64,000 bases of DNA from Stercorarius parasiticus (lineage: Eukaryota > Chordata > Aves > Charadriiformes > Stercorariidae): contig VWZL01000170.1 in the NCBI GenBank assembly GCA_013396915.1, positions 813,501 to 877,500 on the forward strand, read 5' to 3'. The notes under the pieces are model-generated. The model searched no databases. It worked only from the letters and a program-made list of their open reading frames with translations, and was not told the origin of the DNA. Of this stretch, positions 43,501 through 51,650 are shown in pieces. The translations under genes were made by a program, and so were the position numbers. The first letter of the stretch is position 1; every line of letters begins with the position of its first letter.

Positions 43501-46500
43501 CTCTTTTGCTACTTCTTGAGTACTTGAAGGTAATTACATATACCTATTTCCCCCAACATTTTATATGGGGAAAAATGCTGACATGAGTTAGCTATGACAA
43601 CAAAAAAAAAAAAAAAAAAGAGCCATACTTAGCAGAAAAATACTTGGCTTGTAAACAAGAAAAAAAACTAGGCAGGAGAGTCTGACAATAAGTCAGACTG
43701 CACAAAGTAATATAGCTGACGTTGGACTGCTTTCTGTCTCTTCAGGAATTTTGCAGGCTTTGAATTCAAATAAAACTACGTTCATTTCTTTCCTAAATCT
43801 GTCCATAGCCTGTGTTTTATGCAGTTACTGTTACTATCTACATCTAGACACTGAAACAGTTTTTCTTCATTTATGGGCCAACATCATTATTTCATCGACC
43901 ATCAAACAGCGTATTTGTTGATTTAGACAGAAGATTTTATCATACTGAACTGCTGTATTTCATCTGACAGTAAGCCAACAGTAACAGCTGAATTTCCCAA
44001 GTTAGTCATAATACTCTGAGGGATTTCTTTTGTTTGAACAGTTAATCCCTAGGACAACACAAATTAAAAAACAAAGTGGACACTGTTTTACTAATCATTT
44101 TGGCACCCCTGTTATCACATTTATCTTTGTTTACCCATTATGTTGCTTTCTGGTCAGCAAATGAACAGCTTTTACTTTTAAATATGAAATTTAGCTTTAA
44201 CCGTGAAGTATTCAGACATTATTCTTACATAGGTCAGCAGTAGTTTATAATAAATGCATGTGCAAGATGAGCTCATGTTAAGCTTTTAATTCCAGTATGA
44301 GTACCTTACATTTCTGAAATGGAGCGACTACAGAGATGAGGCACACTTACACAACATTTTAACACTACTACTTCCAAAATAAATTCCTTTAAAGATACAC
44401 TATTGTCTTTAAAATGCCCTTCCTAACTACTGCCTTTCACGGCCGACTAAAGAACGCAAGGCCAAAGAGGAGACACAAGCAAACACGTTAACAGTCCAAA
44501 GAATCACTGTGAGATGTTTCTGTACCAGCCCACAGACCAACATTCATGGTGCAAGGACAGTGATGTTTGCCACAGAACCTCAGCTTGTTTTCTCCACTCC
44601 TGCTCCCCTTCTCCCACTAATATTTGGGATTTTACTTGGTGGGAGGAGCTGCTAAGGGCTCTGTGACACTTATATGCTCCCAAAGGATCGTTTTTCCAAA
44701 ATACTTCGGAGTTTTAACTGCTTATATGGTAGCCAAAGGGCTCTCGGTCTCCCTGCTCTAGTTCTTCTAATTACTTTTCTTGTAATTATCCCTAATTATG
44801 ACACTGGAACAATACAAACCATGCAATTTCAGTGGAACAAAGCCACCACATACTTCCTCCAAAAGCTGGCAAAACTAAAATTATCTCTTGACTAAAGAGA
44901 ATCCTGCAAGGATCCCCATCAAACTTCACCCCCAGACTCCACTCAGACTCCAAGATCATTCCGATACCATCCTTCAGGTTCAAGTCAAGTCAAAGCTAGG
45001 TTTTGACCCTTTCCAAACACATCTGAAACAAAGAGGGGAAAGAAACAGCCTCTTGGTTCAGGTGCAGGAGGAAGCACTCCTGAGGAACACAGCTGATTAG
45101 GATTTCTTCATAGAATATGTATTAAAAAAAATACCAAATTAATCTGAACAATCTCCTCTCCACGCATGAAACGAAACATGGTGAGCTTGATATTTGACTT
45201 GCAGGTTTTTTTTAAGGATAAATCCCTTAGATCCAGAATGGCATTTCAGGAGAGAAAAAAGTGCGACATCTACACTGAATATGCTCATAAGCACTCCTCC
45301 ATGCAGTGCAATAGAGCCACTTTCTGTTTGGTGGTCTGCCAGGTTTGAAGTAAAGACAGAAAGCTGTTCCACATCCCAAATTAATGCCCTAGAGACCAGC
45401 TTATACAGCTGGTCTGTCTCTAGGTCAGTGGAAATTTAATTATTTGCAAAAATGCCAGAAAAAAAGGGAAAAAAAGAAAAAAACTGTATAGGGACAAAGA
45501 AAGGAAAAAAGACATTTTCACTCTTTCAAACTATAAGGAAGATCATCTCTCGTATTCTTCCCTCCCTTATTTTAGACTGTAATAACAGGGAGGGAAGAGG
45601 AGTTACTGACAAATTTGTTATATTATCTTAAGAAAAACAGCATAAATGATAGAACTAGCTTTCAGATACATAACTGAGCAAGCACACTATTTTTTTTCCA
45701 CAGCAGCTAATGCCAAGCACTGTTTTAAATAGCTGGTATAAAGGACTATAATGTCATTTCAATTTAGGTAGCACAGCCATTTTCATTTTGCACTGCAATG
45801 CAAGGATTAAATGTATCTGAAAAATTTGTACTTCTTTCAAGTCTTGTAACTAGTGACCGTGCTTCAGAACACAAGCAAATTTTTCTTCTTACAGTGAATA
45901 TACAGGTCACAAGCTACATGCTGGCGGAAAAGAAAGTTCAGTTCGAAGTATTTTTAATTGCTATATTAATCAGATTACTACATTTTAAAAAATAAAGATT
46001 AGTGATAAAGGAACAGTAGGTCTGTGATGTGAAGATCGGAAAGCAAGGAGATGGGCATACAAATGTTGTTTAGCATTTAGAATATGCCTACCCTATACAG
46101 GAGTACTTACAGAGATACCACCAATTTCTGAGCCGCATTATCTAAGGTACCAAAAGCAGTCTGATTTTGCTGGCTGTTAGCAAAAAACAGCAGGATTTGT
46201 CAGCTTAGAAAGAACACCACACTAATGCAGCTATAATGATTGTGAAATTCTGTGTTGTTCAGTGTCATAGATCACAAGAATGCAGCTGTGTATGTACCTT
46301 CCTACTGATCAAAATCTATCTAAATTCCAGCTGAGCCTAGTGTTTCCTCTTGGATAGGTGGCTCTGAAGGCCTACACACCTAGCCATTAAACACCAGATG
46401 GACAGATCTGGGTGAAACTATTAAGTATGAATTCAGGCTTTGGGAGAGGCTGGAGAACTTGTGGTCTTATTTTAAAATTCACTTTTCCTTTGGGGAGGTT

Positions 46501-47073
46501 AAACGTTGTTAACTGTAGCAAAGCCCAAAACTTTTAAACTTACCTTAAAACACTGAAAACCTCCAGTCTCTCCCATGTTTTCAAAGGCTGAACAATACTT
46601 GCTTTGTCAAACTATGTCAGCAGACTGGTCTTCCTGCTGGTAAGTACAGCAGTGCTAACATGGTAGTGGTTATCATGACACACCAGAAAAAGAAGCTATG
46701 AAAAATAGATGCTGTTTCTAAAAAACTGTTTTGAAATATTTCCATTTTCAAAATTTAAAAAAGAATAATAAAAAAAATTTCTTCGCTACGTAGATTTGAT
46801 AGTTTTCCCTTACACAGCCTGCAAAAGGACTTCTGTGGGAATCTAAAAGCACACAAAACTTGTTAAGCAACTACCAGTCCACGACACAAAAGGCAGTAAA
46901 AGAAACACTGATGTGCACAGGCATAGAGCTTGCAATACCTTCATATTAGATGCCTCTGTTTCCAGTTTTGTTAGGTGATTTGAGTTATCCTCTAGCTCTT
47001 GCCGAAGATTGGAGTTCTCCATCTTTAATGCCTCAACTTGCTTTAACAACTGATCATATGAAGCTGCGGCCAT
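1155..47073 (-). CDS. APC: APC, 5' part of the coding region (nine exons, continues beyond base 1)
   Basis: APC scaffolds the cytoplasmic beta-catenin destruction complex with axin, GSK3 and CK1, and also acts on microtubules and cell polarity. Nine minus-strand exons, all with GT/AG borders, join into one open frame of 1312 bases (codons 1-437 plus one base). They encode the N-terminal dimerisation coiled coil (about residues 2-60), a leucine-rich export-like motif LLERLKELNL across exons 2/3, a second ([10 protein letters not shown]) in exon 4, coiled-coil segments in exons 4-6, a Ser-rich linker in exons 7-8, and the start of the armadillo-type domain in exon 9. Exon lengths and phases all match human APC as recalled. 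The full protein is about 2840 residues, so roughly 85% lies outside the window, including the beta-catenin-binding repeats. No frameshift or premature stop is seen, so this looks like the functional locus and not a retrocopy. Confidence 0.97.
1534..4445 (-). other. APC: APC intron 8
   Basis: 2912-base GT/AG intron. Its main content is a CR1 3' end on the plus strand (3291-3561). The rest is AT-rich, with no coding or repeat signal that I can support. Confidence 0.9.
3291..3561 (+). mobile_element. CR1 LINE, 5'-truncated 3' end, well preserved
   Basis: The plus strand encodes the C-terminal end of the CR1 reverse-transcriptase protein ([20 protein letters not shown], then [15 protein letters not shown]) and stops at 3475-3477. 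The CR1 3' UTR follows, with the run tgcccatggcaggggggttg and the terminal ATTCTATGATTCT at 3549-3561. Fewer than 300 bases remain of an approximately 4.5 kb element, the usual 5' truncation. The reading frame to the stop is still open, suggesting a fairly recent insertion. It is antisense to APC. Confidence 0.95.
4446..4544 (-). CDS. APC: APC coding exon 8 (codons 279-311)
   Basis: The 99-base phase-0 exon encodes [20 protein letters not shown], then [13 protein letters not shown]. The core RMDHETASV and the tail [11 protein letters not shown] are conserved, and the Ser/Asn middle is variable (about 7 of 33 differences from recalled human). Acceptor aaatttgcag|GGT at 4545; donor ACCAAG|gtaacc at 4445. 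Confidence 0.96.
4545..8108 (-). other. APC: APC intron 7
   Basis: 3564-base intron, AT-rich. A T/pyrimidine-rich patch lies at about 5110-5220. I see no gene, recognised transposon or strong repeat in it. Confidence 0.88.
8109..8213 (-). CDS. APC: APC coding exon 7 (codons 244-278)
   Basis: The 105-base phase-0 exon encodes [20 protein letters not shown], then [15 protein letters not shown]. Acceptor atattaacag|AGA at 8214; donor GGTCAG|gtaaat at 8108. It differs from recalled human sequence at about 14 of 35 residues, far more than the other exons. It is polar and low in hydrophobics, which fits a disordered linker between the coiled-coil and armadillo regions. Identity rests on exon order, length, phase and the conserved KH, ERQ, EGQG and GQ positions. 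Confidence 0.95.
12740..15343 (+). mobile_element. Old CR1 LINE, endonuclease through reverse transcriptase, split by a second CR1 and lacking its 3' end
   Basis: The 5' arm (about 12740-13030) matches the CR1 endonuclease region: tgcatgggtaacaaacagg followed by the degenerate ITETWWDSS equivalent, with a TAG stop at 12960-12962. The 3' arm (13383-15343) follows CR1 ORF2 in order, including the aactccaggctagtcggcct segment near 14300 and the reverse-transcriptase FADD box at 14782-14793 (FADDSKLGE). It breaks off inside gatctcatcaatgtgtataa. Many stops and frameshifts make it a dead copy. There is an internal deletion in the endonuclease region, and about 400 bases of the 3' end are missing. 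The left edge is approximate. CR1 matches are from memory of avian copies. Confidence 0.92.
13031..13382 (+). mobile_element. Younger CR1 3' end inserted within the older CR1
   Basis: The segment from gctcaggggagaccctatcg to tgactctctgattctac is a CR1 3' end: it encodes [20 protein letters not shown] and [20 protein letters not shown], then a stop, a 3' UTR and a degenerate terminal repeat. It sits between two pieces of another CR1 that join logically across it (ggctgggaaa on the left, ggtaaggagggggagttgtg on the right). It is therefore a later, 5'-truncated insertion in the same orientation. Confidence 0.9.
16087..16170 (-). CDS. APC: APC coding exon 6 (codons 216-243)
   Basis: The 84-base phase-0 exon encodes [20 protein letters not shown], then QSQAAEAE. 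The heptad-like spacing of Ile and Leu fits a coiled coil. Acceptor catttcag|GCG at 16171; donor GCAGAG|gttagt at 16086. It starts Ala-Arg-Val where human has Arg-Arg-Ile, as recalled. Exon length equals human. Confidence 0.96.
16171..20706 (-). other. APC: APC intron 5
   Basis: 4536-base intron, AT-rich. No gene or transposon was recognised; only short homopolymer runs such as T9 near 17063. Confidence 0.88.
20707..20820 (-). CDS. APC: APC coding exon 5 (codons 178-215)
   Basis: The 114-base phase-0 exon encodes [20 protein letters not shown], then [18 protein letters not shown], a helical segment rich in Arg, Gln and Glu. Acceptor aatttcag|TTC at 20821; donor GCACAG|gtatag at 20706. It differs from recalled human sequence by a single V to A change, so it is among the most constrained exons here. 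Being a multiple of three and phase 0 at both ends, it can be skipped without a frameshift. Confidence 0.97.
20821..22443 (-). other. APC: APC intron 4
   Basis: 1623-base intron. The stretch about 21600-22010 is less AT-rich than its surroundings and could be a decayed repeat, but I could not assign it. Nothing else was recognised. Confidence 0.88.
22444..22552 (-). CDS. APC: APC coding exon 4 (end of codon 141 to codon 177)
   Basis: The 109-base exon completes the Arg codon from exon 3 and encodes [20 protein letters not shown], then [16 protein letters not shown]. Acceptor tttaatag|A at 22553; donor GAAAAT|gtgagt at 22443. The [10 protein letters not shown] stretch corresponds to the second N-terminal nuclear-export-like signal described for APC. 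The Glu/Lys-rich first half is predicted coiled coil. Two D to E changes from recalled human sequence. It leaves in phase 0. Confidence 0.97.
22553..27829 (-). other. APC: APC intron 3
   Basis: 5277-base intron. A pyrimidine-rich tract lies at about 25964-26002. Short moderately GC-rich patches (about 24160-24560) have no recognisable identity. No exon-like conserved coding segment was seen. Confidence 0.88.
27830..28031 (-). CDS. APC: APC coding exon 3 (rest of codon 74 to two bases of codon 141)
   Basis: The 202-base exon encodes [20 protein letters not shown], then the Ser/Arg-rich stretch [20 protein letters not shown], and ends [10 protein letters not shown]. Acceptor tatgcag|AA at 28032; donor GAGAG|gtaaat at 27829. 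A handful of conservative changes from recalled human APC are seen (for example D to E, S to T, V to M). The residues after SRSGE are unstructured and serine-rich in the family, so they are plausible phosphorylation sites. Length and phases equal the human exon. Confidence 0.97.
28032..28981 (-). other. APC: APC intron 2
   Basis: 950-base intron, the shortest in the window. No recognised feature besides short A/T runs, for example near 28807. Confidence 0.9.
28982..29066 (-). CDS. APC: APC coding exon 2 (codons 46-73 plus one base)
   Basis: The 85-base exon encodes [20 protein letters not shown] followed by IDLLERLK, identical to human APC as recalled. Acceptor ttctcacag|GAG at 29067; donor AAAG|gtgaat at 28981. 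It enters in phase 0 and leaves in phase 1. Its end carries the first half of the LLERLKELNL export-like motif, completed by exon 3. Phase-0 entry means a different coding first exon could join here directly, as the human promoter-1B transcript does. Confidence 0.97.
29362..29402 (-). repeat. Weak MIR-like SINE core fragment
   Basis: The plus strand reads tttacagatggggaaacgga and then agtagagagaaattag. This resembles the reverse complement of the conserved MIR core (consensus acagatgaggaaactgaggc, from memory). Only about 40 bases match convincingly, so chance cannot be excluded. Confidence 0.45.
29586..29765 (+). repeat. Two-copy 90-bp-period duplication with TAC/CAC trinucleotide runs
   Basis: Unit 1 starts gtcatattattcttactac at 29586 and unit 2 starts gtcatattatttggcttatt at 29676, exactly 90 bases apart. 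Both continue through TAC and CAC triplets into a similar agctatgag/gcctacgag motif, then gaagactcaggatttcttca versus aaagatatttaggactcctt. The plus frame is open across both copies (Tyr/His-rich, stop at 29731-29733), because 90 is a multiple of three. It lies in APC intron 1, antisense, and has no start or splice context, so it is treated as a repeat and not as a gene. Confidence 0.75.
31046..31088 (+). repeat. Short tandem duplication (about 20-23 bp, two copies)
   Basis: tttttcaaaggactcccaca is followed directly by a copy that has a three-base insertion (gaa) and one substitution. This is a simple slippage-type duplication in intron 1. Confidence 0.75.
33898..33926. repeat. Perfect inverted repeat, 11-bp arms, 7-base loop
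   Basis: GTCAAGTTCAT, loop aacatac, ATGAACTTGAC. It lies within APC intron 1 with no transposon recognised around it. Confidence 0.9.
38587..38612 (+). repeat. (CCCTCT)n microsatellite
   Basis: Just over four copies of ccctct lie within a wider pyrimidine-rich stretch of APC intron 1. Confidence 0.9.
39110..40175 (-). mobile_element. Ancient CR1/L3-like LINE remnant (sense with APC)
   Basis: On the plus strand the stretch reads as the reverse complement of the reverse-transcriptase part of an old amniote CR1/L3 family. Recognisable blocks in order are: gctaattcagaacccctcat (near 39463), agtctttgatgagggacatt (near 39843), ttctttactgtggtttctga (near 40008) and aaaaagtggcatcacacctg (near 40100). 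Their order and spacing match copies I recall from turtle and bird introns. It is highly diverged, with no open frame. Both edges are approximate. Confidence 0.72.
39391..39412 (+). repeat. (CAAA)n tetranucleotide repeat
   Basis: Four to five caaa units, interrupting or abutting the ancient CR1-like segment. Confidence 0.85.
43003..43022 (+). repeat. (CAAA)n tetranucleotide repeat
   Basis: Four copies of caaa in APC intron 1. Confidence 0.85.
43602..43619 (+). repeat. Poly(A) run of 18
   Basis: Eighteen consecutive A on the plus strand in APC intron 1. No retrocopy body was recognised on its 5' side. Confidence 0.9.
45393..45415. repeat. Perfect inverted repeat, 9-bp arms, 5-base loop
   Basis: AGACCAGCT, loop tatac, AGCTGGTCT, in APC intron 1. 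No run of T follows and no RNA gene is recognisable. Confidence 0.88.
46939..47073 (-). CDS. APC: APC coding exon 1 (codons 1-45)
   Basis: The exon begins with ATG at 47073-47071 and encodes 45 residues, [20 protein letters not shown] onward. This is the heptad-repeat dimerisation coiled coil of APC and is identical to the human segment as I recall it. The start is supported by two in-frame stops (TGA, then TAG) within the 18 untranslated bases before the ATG, and by G at +4. The acceptor is ttttttag at 47099-47092, so the exon itself runs from 47091. The donor is AAG|gtattg at 46938, a weak match at +4 to +6. The exon ends in phase 0. Confidence 0.98.
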
Positions 47074-47091
47074 CCTGGGCTACCCTCAGCC
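47074..47091 (-). other. APC: 5' UTR part of APC coding exon 1 (18 nt)
   Basis: Eighteen bases separate the acceptor AG (47093-47092) from the ATG. They contain TGA and TAG in frame with the start, so no N-terminal extension can be read from an upstream exon through this one. The human exon, as recalled, has the same 18-base length and the same TAG. The first untranslated exon that splices here was not located; it probably lies in or beside the gap at 58163-58456. Confidence 0.9.
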
Positions 47092-50000
47092 CTAAAAAAA
47101 GTAAGAGAAAACATTAAATTTAAACATTTTAGGAAAAAAAAATTATCTAACCAAAAAATCATCTCTCTGTCCTTCCCATTTACCATTCAATTTTTTAAAC
47201 ATTTAATTTAAATATGTTACATCAAACTATTAACGCCTAGAACTAACATCAGTTCAAAGACTTTTTTTGGTGGGCTTCCATTTGATACACATGACTAAGC
47301 AAACGAAAGAAGTTCATTAACAATTGCGTTACGTATTAGGGTAAGCCAAAATACATGAAAGAAAATCATAGCATCATAAAAAACATGCTTACTTCAGCAT
47401 TTCAATTCTAACACTGAGAAACTATGCAGATAATAGACTATATTTAACCATTTTTGGATAGACAACAAGCACTGTCAACCATATCTAAAAGACGCTGACT
47501 GCCTACTTATTTTATGAAACAAAAGATAGTCACAGATGTTCAAAATTCCTAGGAAGAGCACAAACTAAAGGAAATGTTGTATGAAAGGCAAACAGTAAAT
47601 ATTGAGGAATTTTAAAAGGAAAAAAAGCATCAAATGTAGTAATAATCAAGTCTTTTGTAAAAATACCCTCTAAGGCATAAACATTAAAAATTTCAACACA
47701 AGAAAGGTAATATTGCACAGTAAAATAAAAAGATAAAAGGCTATTCTTGATATCTAGATATCCCATATTATTTTGGGTAACATTGTAACACAGTCCTCGA
47801 ATGCCATCACAATTATTTAGCTATTACAAAGGAGAAACAAACAAATACTCCAATTTAAATTAAAAAATTCAACTTGTTTCCCACTTTCCAAACCAAAAAT
47901 CATCGAAGTTGTTCATCTAACAACATGAGTTAACTAAAACATGGCTAACCATGTTTGAAGCTGTTTACAGTTGAAGCTATCAATTTGCTATTCATCAGCT
48001 ATTCAAGGGAATACAAGGAAGCCTAGCACTTCATATATGTACAAGTTACCCTTCCAAAGTCATCGCAGGAATTTCCTAAGTATGCGGCCTGTAACTCAAA
48101 GGGAAGGTAAAAAAAAAAAAGCTTATGGGCCAACATTCCCTTTCACCTTTACTGCAGTACTTTGGAAAAGATGAAACAATTGAAAGCTCTTATTTAGCAG
48201 TTTCTCTGTATCCTCTCACTAGGCCTTTGACCTTACCGCTTGTGTAACTCCTTATGTAATCAACTTTGCTCTTCCAAATCTTAATTAAATTATCCATCCC
48301 ACTAAAAAATAGTTAAAATTATTCAAAAAAGTTTTAGTTCCCCAATACAAATTTTGAAAACTGTGTTCAATCTTTCTACATTTAAACTCAACGAAATGTA
48401 AAGAATATACACCATTGAAGACAGGAACAATAACAAAAGCTGTAGTGCATTTGATATGGCTAGTTTATTTCCTTTTCAAGAAGCAAGTCTTCACACCCTA
48501 AGCACCTGTCATCATCAAAGACAGGAGAAGGAAGAAGCCTGCCACTTATGGAATTATGATTTCCATGAAGCTACCAATAAGCTGAAGACAAAAAATCCCT
48601 AACAAATTTCTTTTTCAAAATTCGGTCATGCTTTACTGGAGACCTCATTTTTAGAGAAATGAAGGCAATCTGAATCAGCCGCTCTGTTCTGTGAGTTCTG
48701 TGCTTTAATCATTGGTCTGCTTCACCTAAAAGGTGGAGAGCTGTCACAGAGAGTTGTAATAAAACAAAAACAAAACAAAAAAAAAATCAAAAAGGGCAGA
48801 CTGCTTCTGTTCCATTTAATGTATGGCTGGATTTTTTTTAGAAAGTAACCGTTTCCATTCTTATTAATAAAACCAACAGCTGTAGTTCACATTTCTTTTC
48901 AGAACATACACTATATGGACAATTCTACACAAGCCCAAGGAAAGGTAGATAGAAGTGAAAACATTTTTACATTAGCTGTCACAAATTAGTATTGTGTTGT
49001 AATATTGGTAGAATCTGTTTCAACAAGTATACCACACATTTATTAATTTACTTCTAATTTACAAAAATGTGTGCCATGTCTTTGACGTGCATTGTGATTC
49101 TAGCTAGAATATCTTTTTATCCCATCATTTTAATTAACCATTAGTATGAAAGAACAGGTAATGATAAAAAAAGTAATAAAGGTTTCCCATTTTCTGTCCA
49201 CACTAAGGAATTCTCATTCACAGATTTGGAATGAAAAACAATTAGCCACATTAACAAGAAGCATACACACAACAAAGAAAATGGAGAAAGCTGAATGAGG
49301 GGAGGAGCTACAGTAGAAAGCAACTGCACAGCTCTGATATTTTAAATGCAAAATAAGCTGAAGTGTGCTTATGTTAAATAAGTAAGAATCCATTTTCTGA
49401 AGGGGAGGTTTGGTTTGCTTTCCCTCCCTCCTGATCTAAGTGCCTAAGCTTCCCTTTGTGTATTTCATTTTCATAACATGGAAGTAGGGCACCACCACTA
49501 AGAGACAGCATTCCGCCTCAGACTAGGAGTCGCTTCCCGATTCATTCAAATGTCAAAACTTTACTCTGTGTATTTTCAGATAAAAAAAACAACATTTGAG
49601 TTAGCTGATTACCACAAGCTGGGTAATCCAAAACATCTTCACTTTTTTGTTAAACAGATGCCCAGACGGGCAATAAGCAACACCGCCCCAGGCAGAAACT
49701 CACTCCCACCGGTTTGGCATCCAGAGGAGCTGGGCTGCCTGACTGCAGCTCCGCTAGCCATGGAGCCACCATCCGGAATCGCAGCAACGCCTGGCAGCTG
49801 CTCTCTGCTACCAGGGCATTCACATCGGCACCTCAGGATTCAGCAACAATTTTAAAGAGAACATCTTGGGGGGGTTAAGAAAAAAAAAAAAAAGCCCACA
49901 TCATATCCTGGGAGCATGGCGAGGTTTGGTCAAAGTGTGCTTGCAGTCAGTACATCCGCACTGAAAAACGGACCAAAGGCAGACAGTCTCACGTTAGCAA

Positions 50001-50220
50001 TATGCTGCGAGCCCCCTAAGCATCTGCTTCTAGCAATGCTGCCACCCCACCGTCTGAGGCTTCTGGACTTCTTGGGGGAACACAGATGCATACCTACATC
50101 CCTGGCCCTCCAAGATAATTCTCCTTTTTCCTGCCTGTGAAGGAAGGACTACTATTTAAGTCAAAGTAAAGCACATTTTAGTAAATATAGTAAAAAAGTA
50201 TAGTACTCTTTAGAAATAAT

Positions 50221-51080
50221 GTGTCTCACCAACCCAGCAGCAACCAAGGTGTTTGATACAGTGCCATATAACCAGCCACGGCTGTAACAGAGATCAGCAG
50301 AAAAACTGTACGTGGGTAAGGAGCAGCTCAAAGACAAGATGACACTGGGCAGTGCTGCAAGCCAAATTGCTGGGCTGGAGGCTGGTTGTTAGCAAAGTTC
50401 CCCCAAAAGTAGTCTGTGACAGGTATTTTTAAATGTTTCATTATTGACCTTGGCACAAGAAGTGGCATCAAAACTTCCTCCCATAAATTCAAGAGGCTTC
50501 ACAAGGCCAGAGAACTACGTGCCATACACAAGGAATTTGATGAACTGAGAAATGGAGCAGTAGAAACAGGGTGGAATTAAATAAGCGTAACAACAAAAGG
50601 TCACTCATGTAGGAATCTTGCCACCTGGAAGCAGTGAGTGGTGAGAAGCACCTCGAGGCTGCAGGGCCCCCCGGCACTGCCAACACCACACCAGCACAAG
50701 CACAAAGAAAGGTAACACCATCCCCGGAATTATCAAGTCATTTTATAAAGACACAGGTAAGAAAAGTGAACATACGTGGGCGCAGAGAAAGATACTAAGT
50801 GATCAGGGGACTAGAGGGTCTCTCATATGAGAAGAGGCTCGACAAGCAAGCTTTTGCTGCCTCAGCAGCAAAGGCTGGAACAACACACACACACTTTGTT
50901 ATTAGGGAGGGGAAAACACTCAAGAGGGAGAAAAATATTTATGTTAAAACGCAATACTGACACAGAAGAAATGGGTATAAATTGGTCATTTATCAACATA
51001 GGCTGGTAGCATCCATTGGAAGCTGTAAATTCAGCAACATCCTTGCCTAGCTCACCGCACAGGAAGGAACTGGACTTAGG
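50221..51080 (+). mobile_element. Ancient CR1/L3-like LINE remnant
   Basis: Segments recall an old CR1/L3 in plus orientation: aaggtgtttgatacagtgcc near 50248 (the KxFDTVP reverse-transcriptase block), aaatgtttcattattgacct near 50431 (the F.INDL block), gatcaggggactagagggtc near 50801 with tgagaagaggctcg, and gaaatgggtataaattggtc near 50968. Order matches the family, but divergence is heavy and there is no open frame. It is antisense to APC. Confidence 0.6.
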
Positions 51081-51184
51081 GCTTCAGAAATCCAATACCA
51101 TATTCCTGAACTTCAATACAGAAGAATACTGTACTTATTATCGTTATCTCCAAGATATTTGTATCTTTTTCTCCTGAAATAATA

Positions 51185-51345
51185 AAATACCAAAGCATTT
51201 CACAAAGGACACCGTTATTGAACTTTAAAATGGGGGAAACGGACACAGGTAATGCATGACCACAAAGTAGCTTAGGCTTCCTGACGCTGAACACCGTGAC
51301 ACCTCCCAGGCACTTAGCTTGTAGAGTGAAATCGCAAGGGTCCAT
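51185..51345 (-). mobile_element. Amniote MIR-like SINE remnant
   Basis: The plus strand reads, in order, accaaagcatttcacaaagg, ttttaaaatgggggaaacgg acacagg, tgaccacaaagtagc and cttcctgacgctgaacacc. This is the reverse complement of the amniote MIR layout as I remember it (core, ttaccccatt/ggggaaactgaggcac, gtcacacagtgag, tcctgactcccag). The element therefore runs on the minus strand. Edges are approximate. Confidence 0.62.
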
Positions 51346-51590
51346 TACACACAAGCGGTTCTATGTATATTGAGCTAACACCTTAAAAATTAAAATCTGC
51401 CTCTCTTCTGCAAATAGTTTTTTACCAATAGCCTCAAACTAGACACATCAGATCAGAGTTCAGGTCCCAAAACTAATCCTTGGATTTATGCTCCAAATTA
51501 TTTGAGTACAAAAAAATTACTTAAAAAAATTTTTAAACACAGAATTAGTGGCACCAATAGAAATCGACTGTATCGATGTATCCCCTGTGT

Positions 51591-51650
51591 GTGATTTCTC
51601 AGTGGTCAAAACACTTGCCTTGCGGAAAGAGACAAACTCTAGACCCTCTC
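51591..51650 (+). repeat. Possible tRNA-derived SINE head
   Basis: gatttctcagtggtcaaaac acttgccttgcgg looks like a decayed tRNA 5' half with an A-box-like tcagtggtcaaaaca. The B-box region (aactctagaccctc) is degenerate. No SINE body was recognised after it, so the call is tentative. Confidence 0.3.

Larger units (their letters stand above)
29067..46938 (-). other. APC: APC intron 1, 17.9 kb
   Basis: The largest intron in the window, as is common between the first coding exons of long genes. Contents: a weak MIR-like fragment (29362-29402), a 90-bp duplication of TAC/CAC-rich DNA (29586-29765), a hairpin at 33898-33926, a hexamer repeat (38587-38612), an ancient CR1-like element (about 39110-40175), CAAA repeats (39391-39412, 43003-43022), an A18 run (43602-43619) and a hairpin at 45393-45415. 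The rest is AT-rich with no recognised content. Confidence 0.88.

Noticed and set aside
43602..43619. A18 run as the tail of a processed pseudogene
   Set aside because: Nothing gene-like precedes it and no flanking duplication was seen; more likely a simple homopolymer.
46545..46620. Possible cryptic APC exon on the minus strand with a good donor (AAG|gtaagt at 46545)
   Set aside because: No clear upstream acceptor with a pyrimidine tract, and no sequence resembling known APC isoforms.
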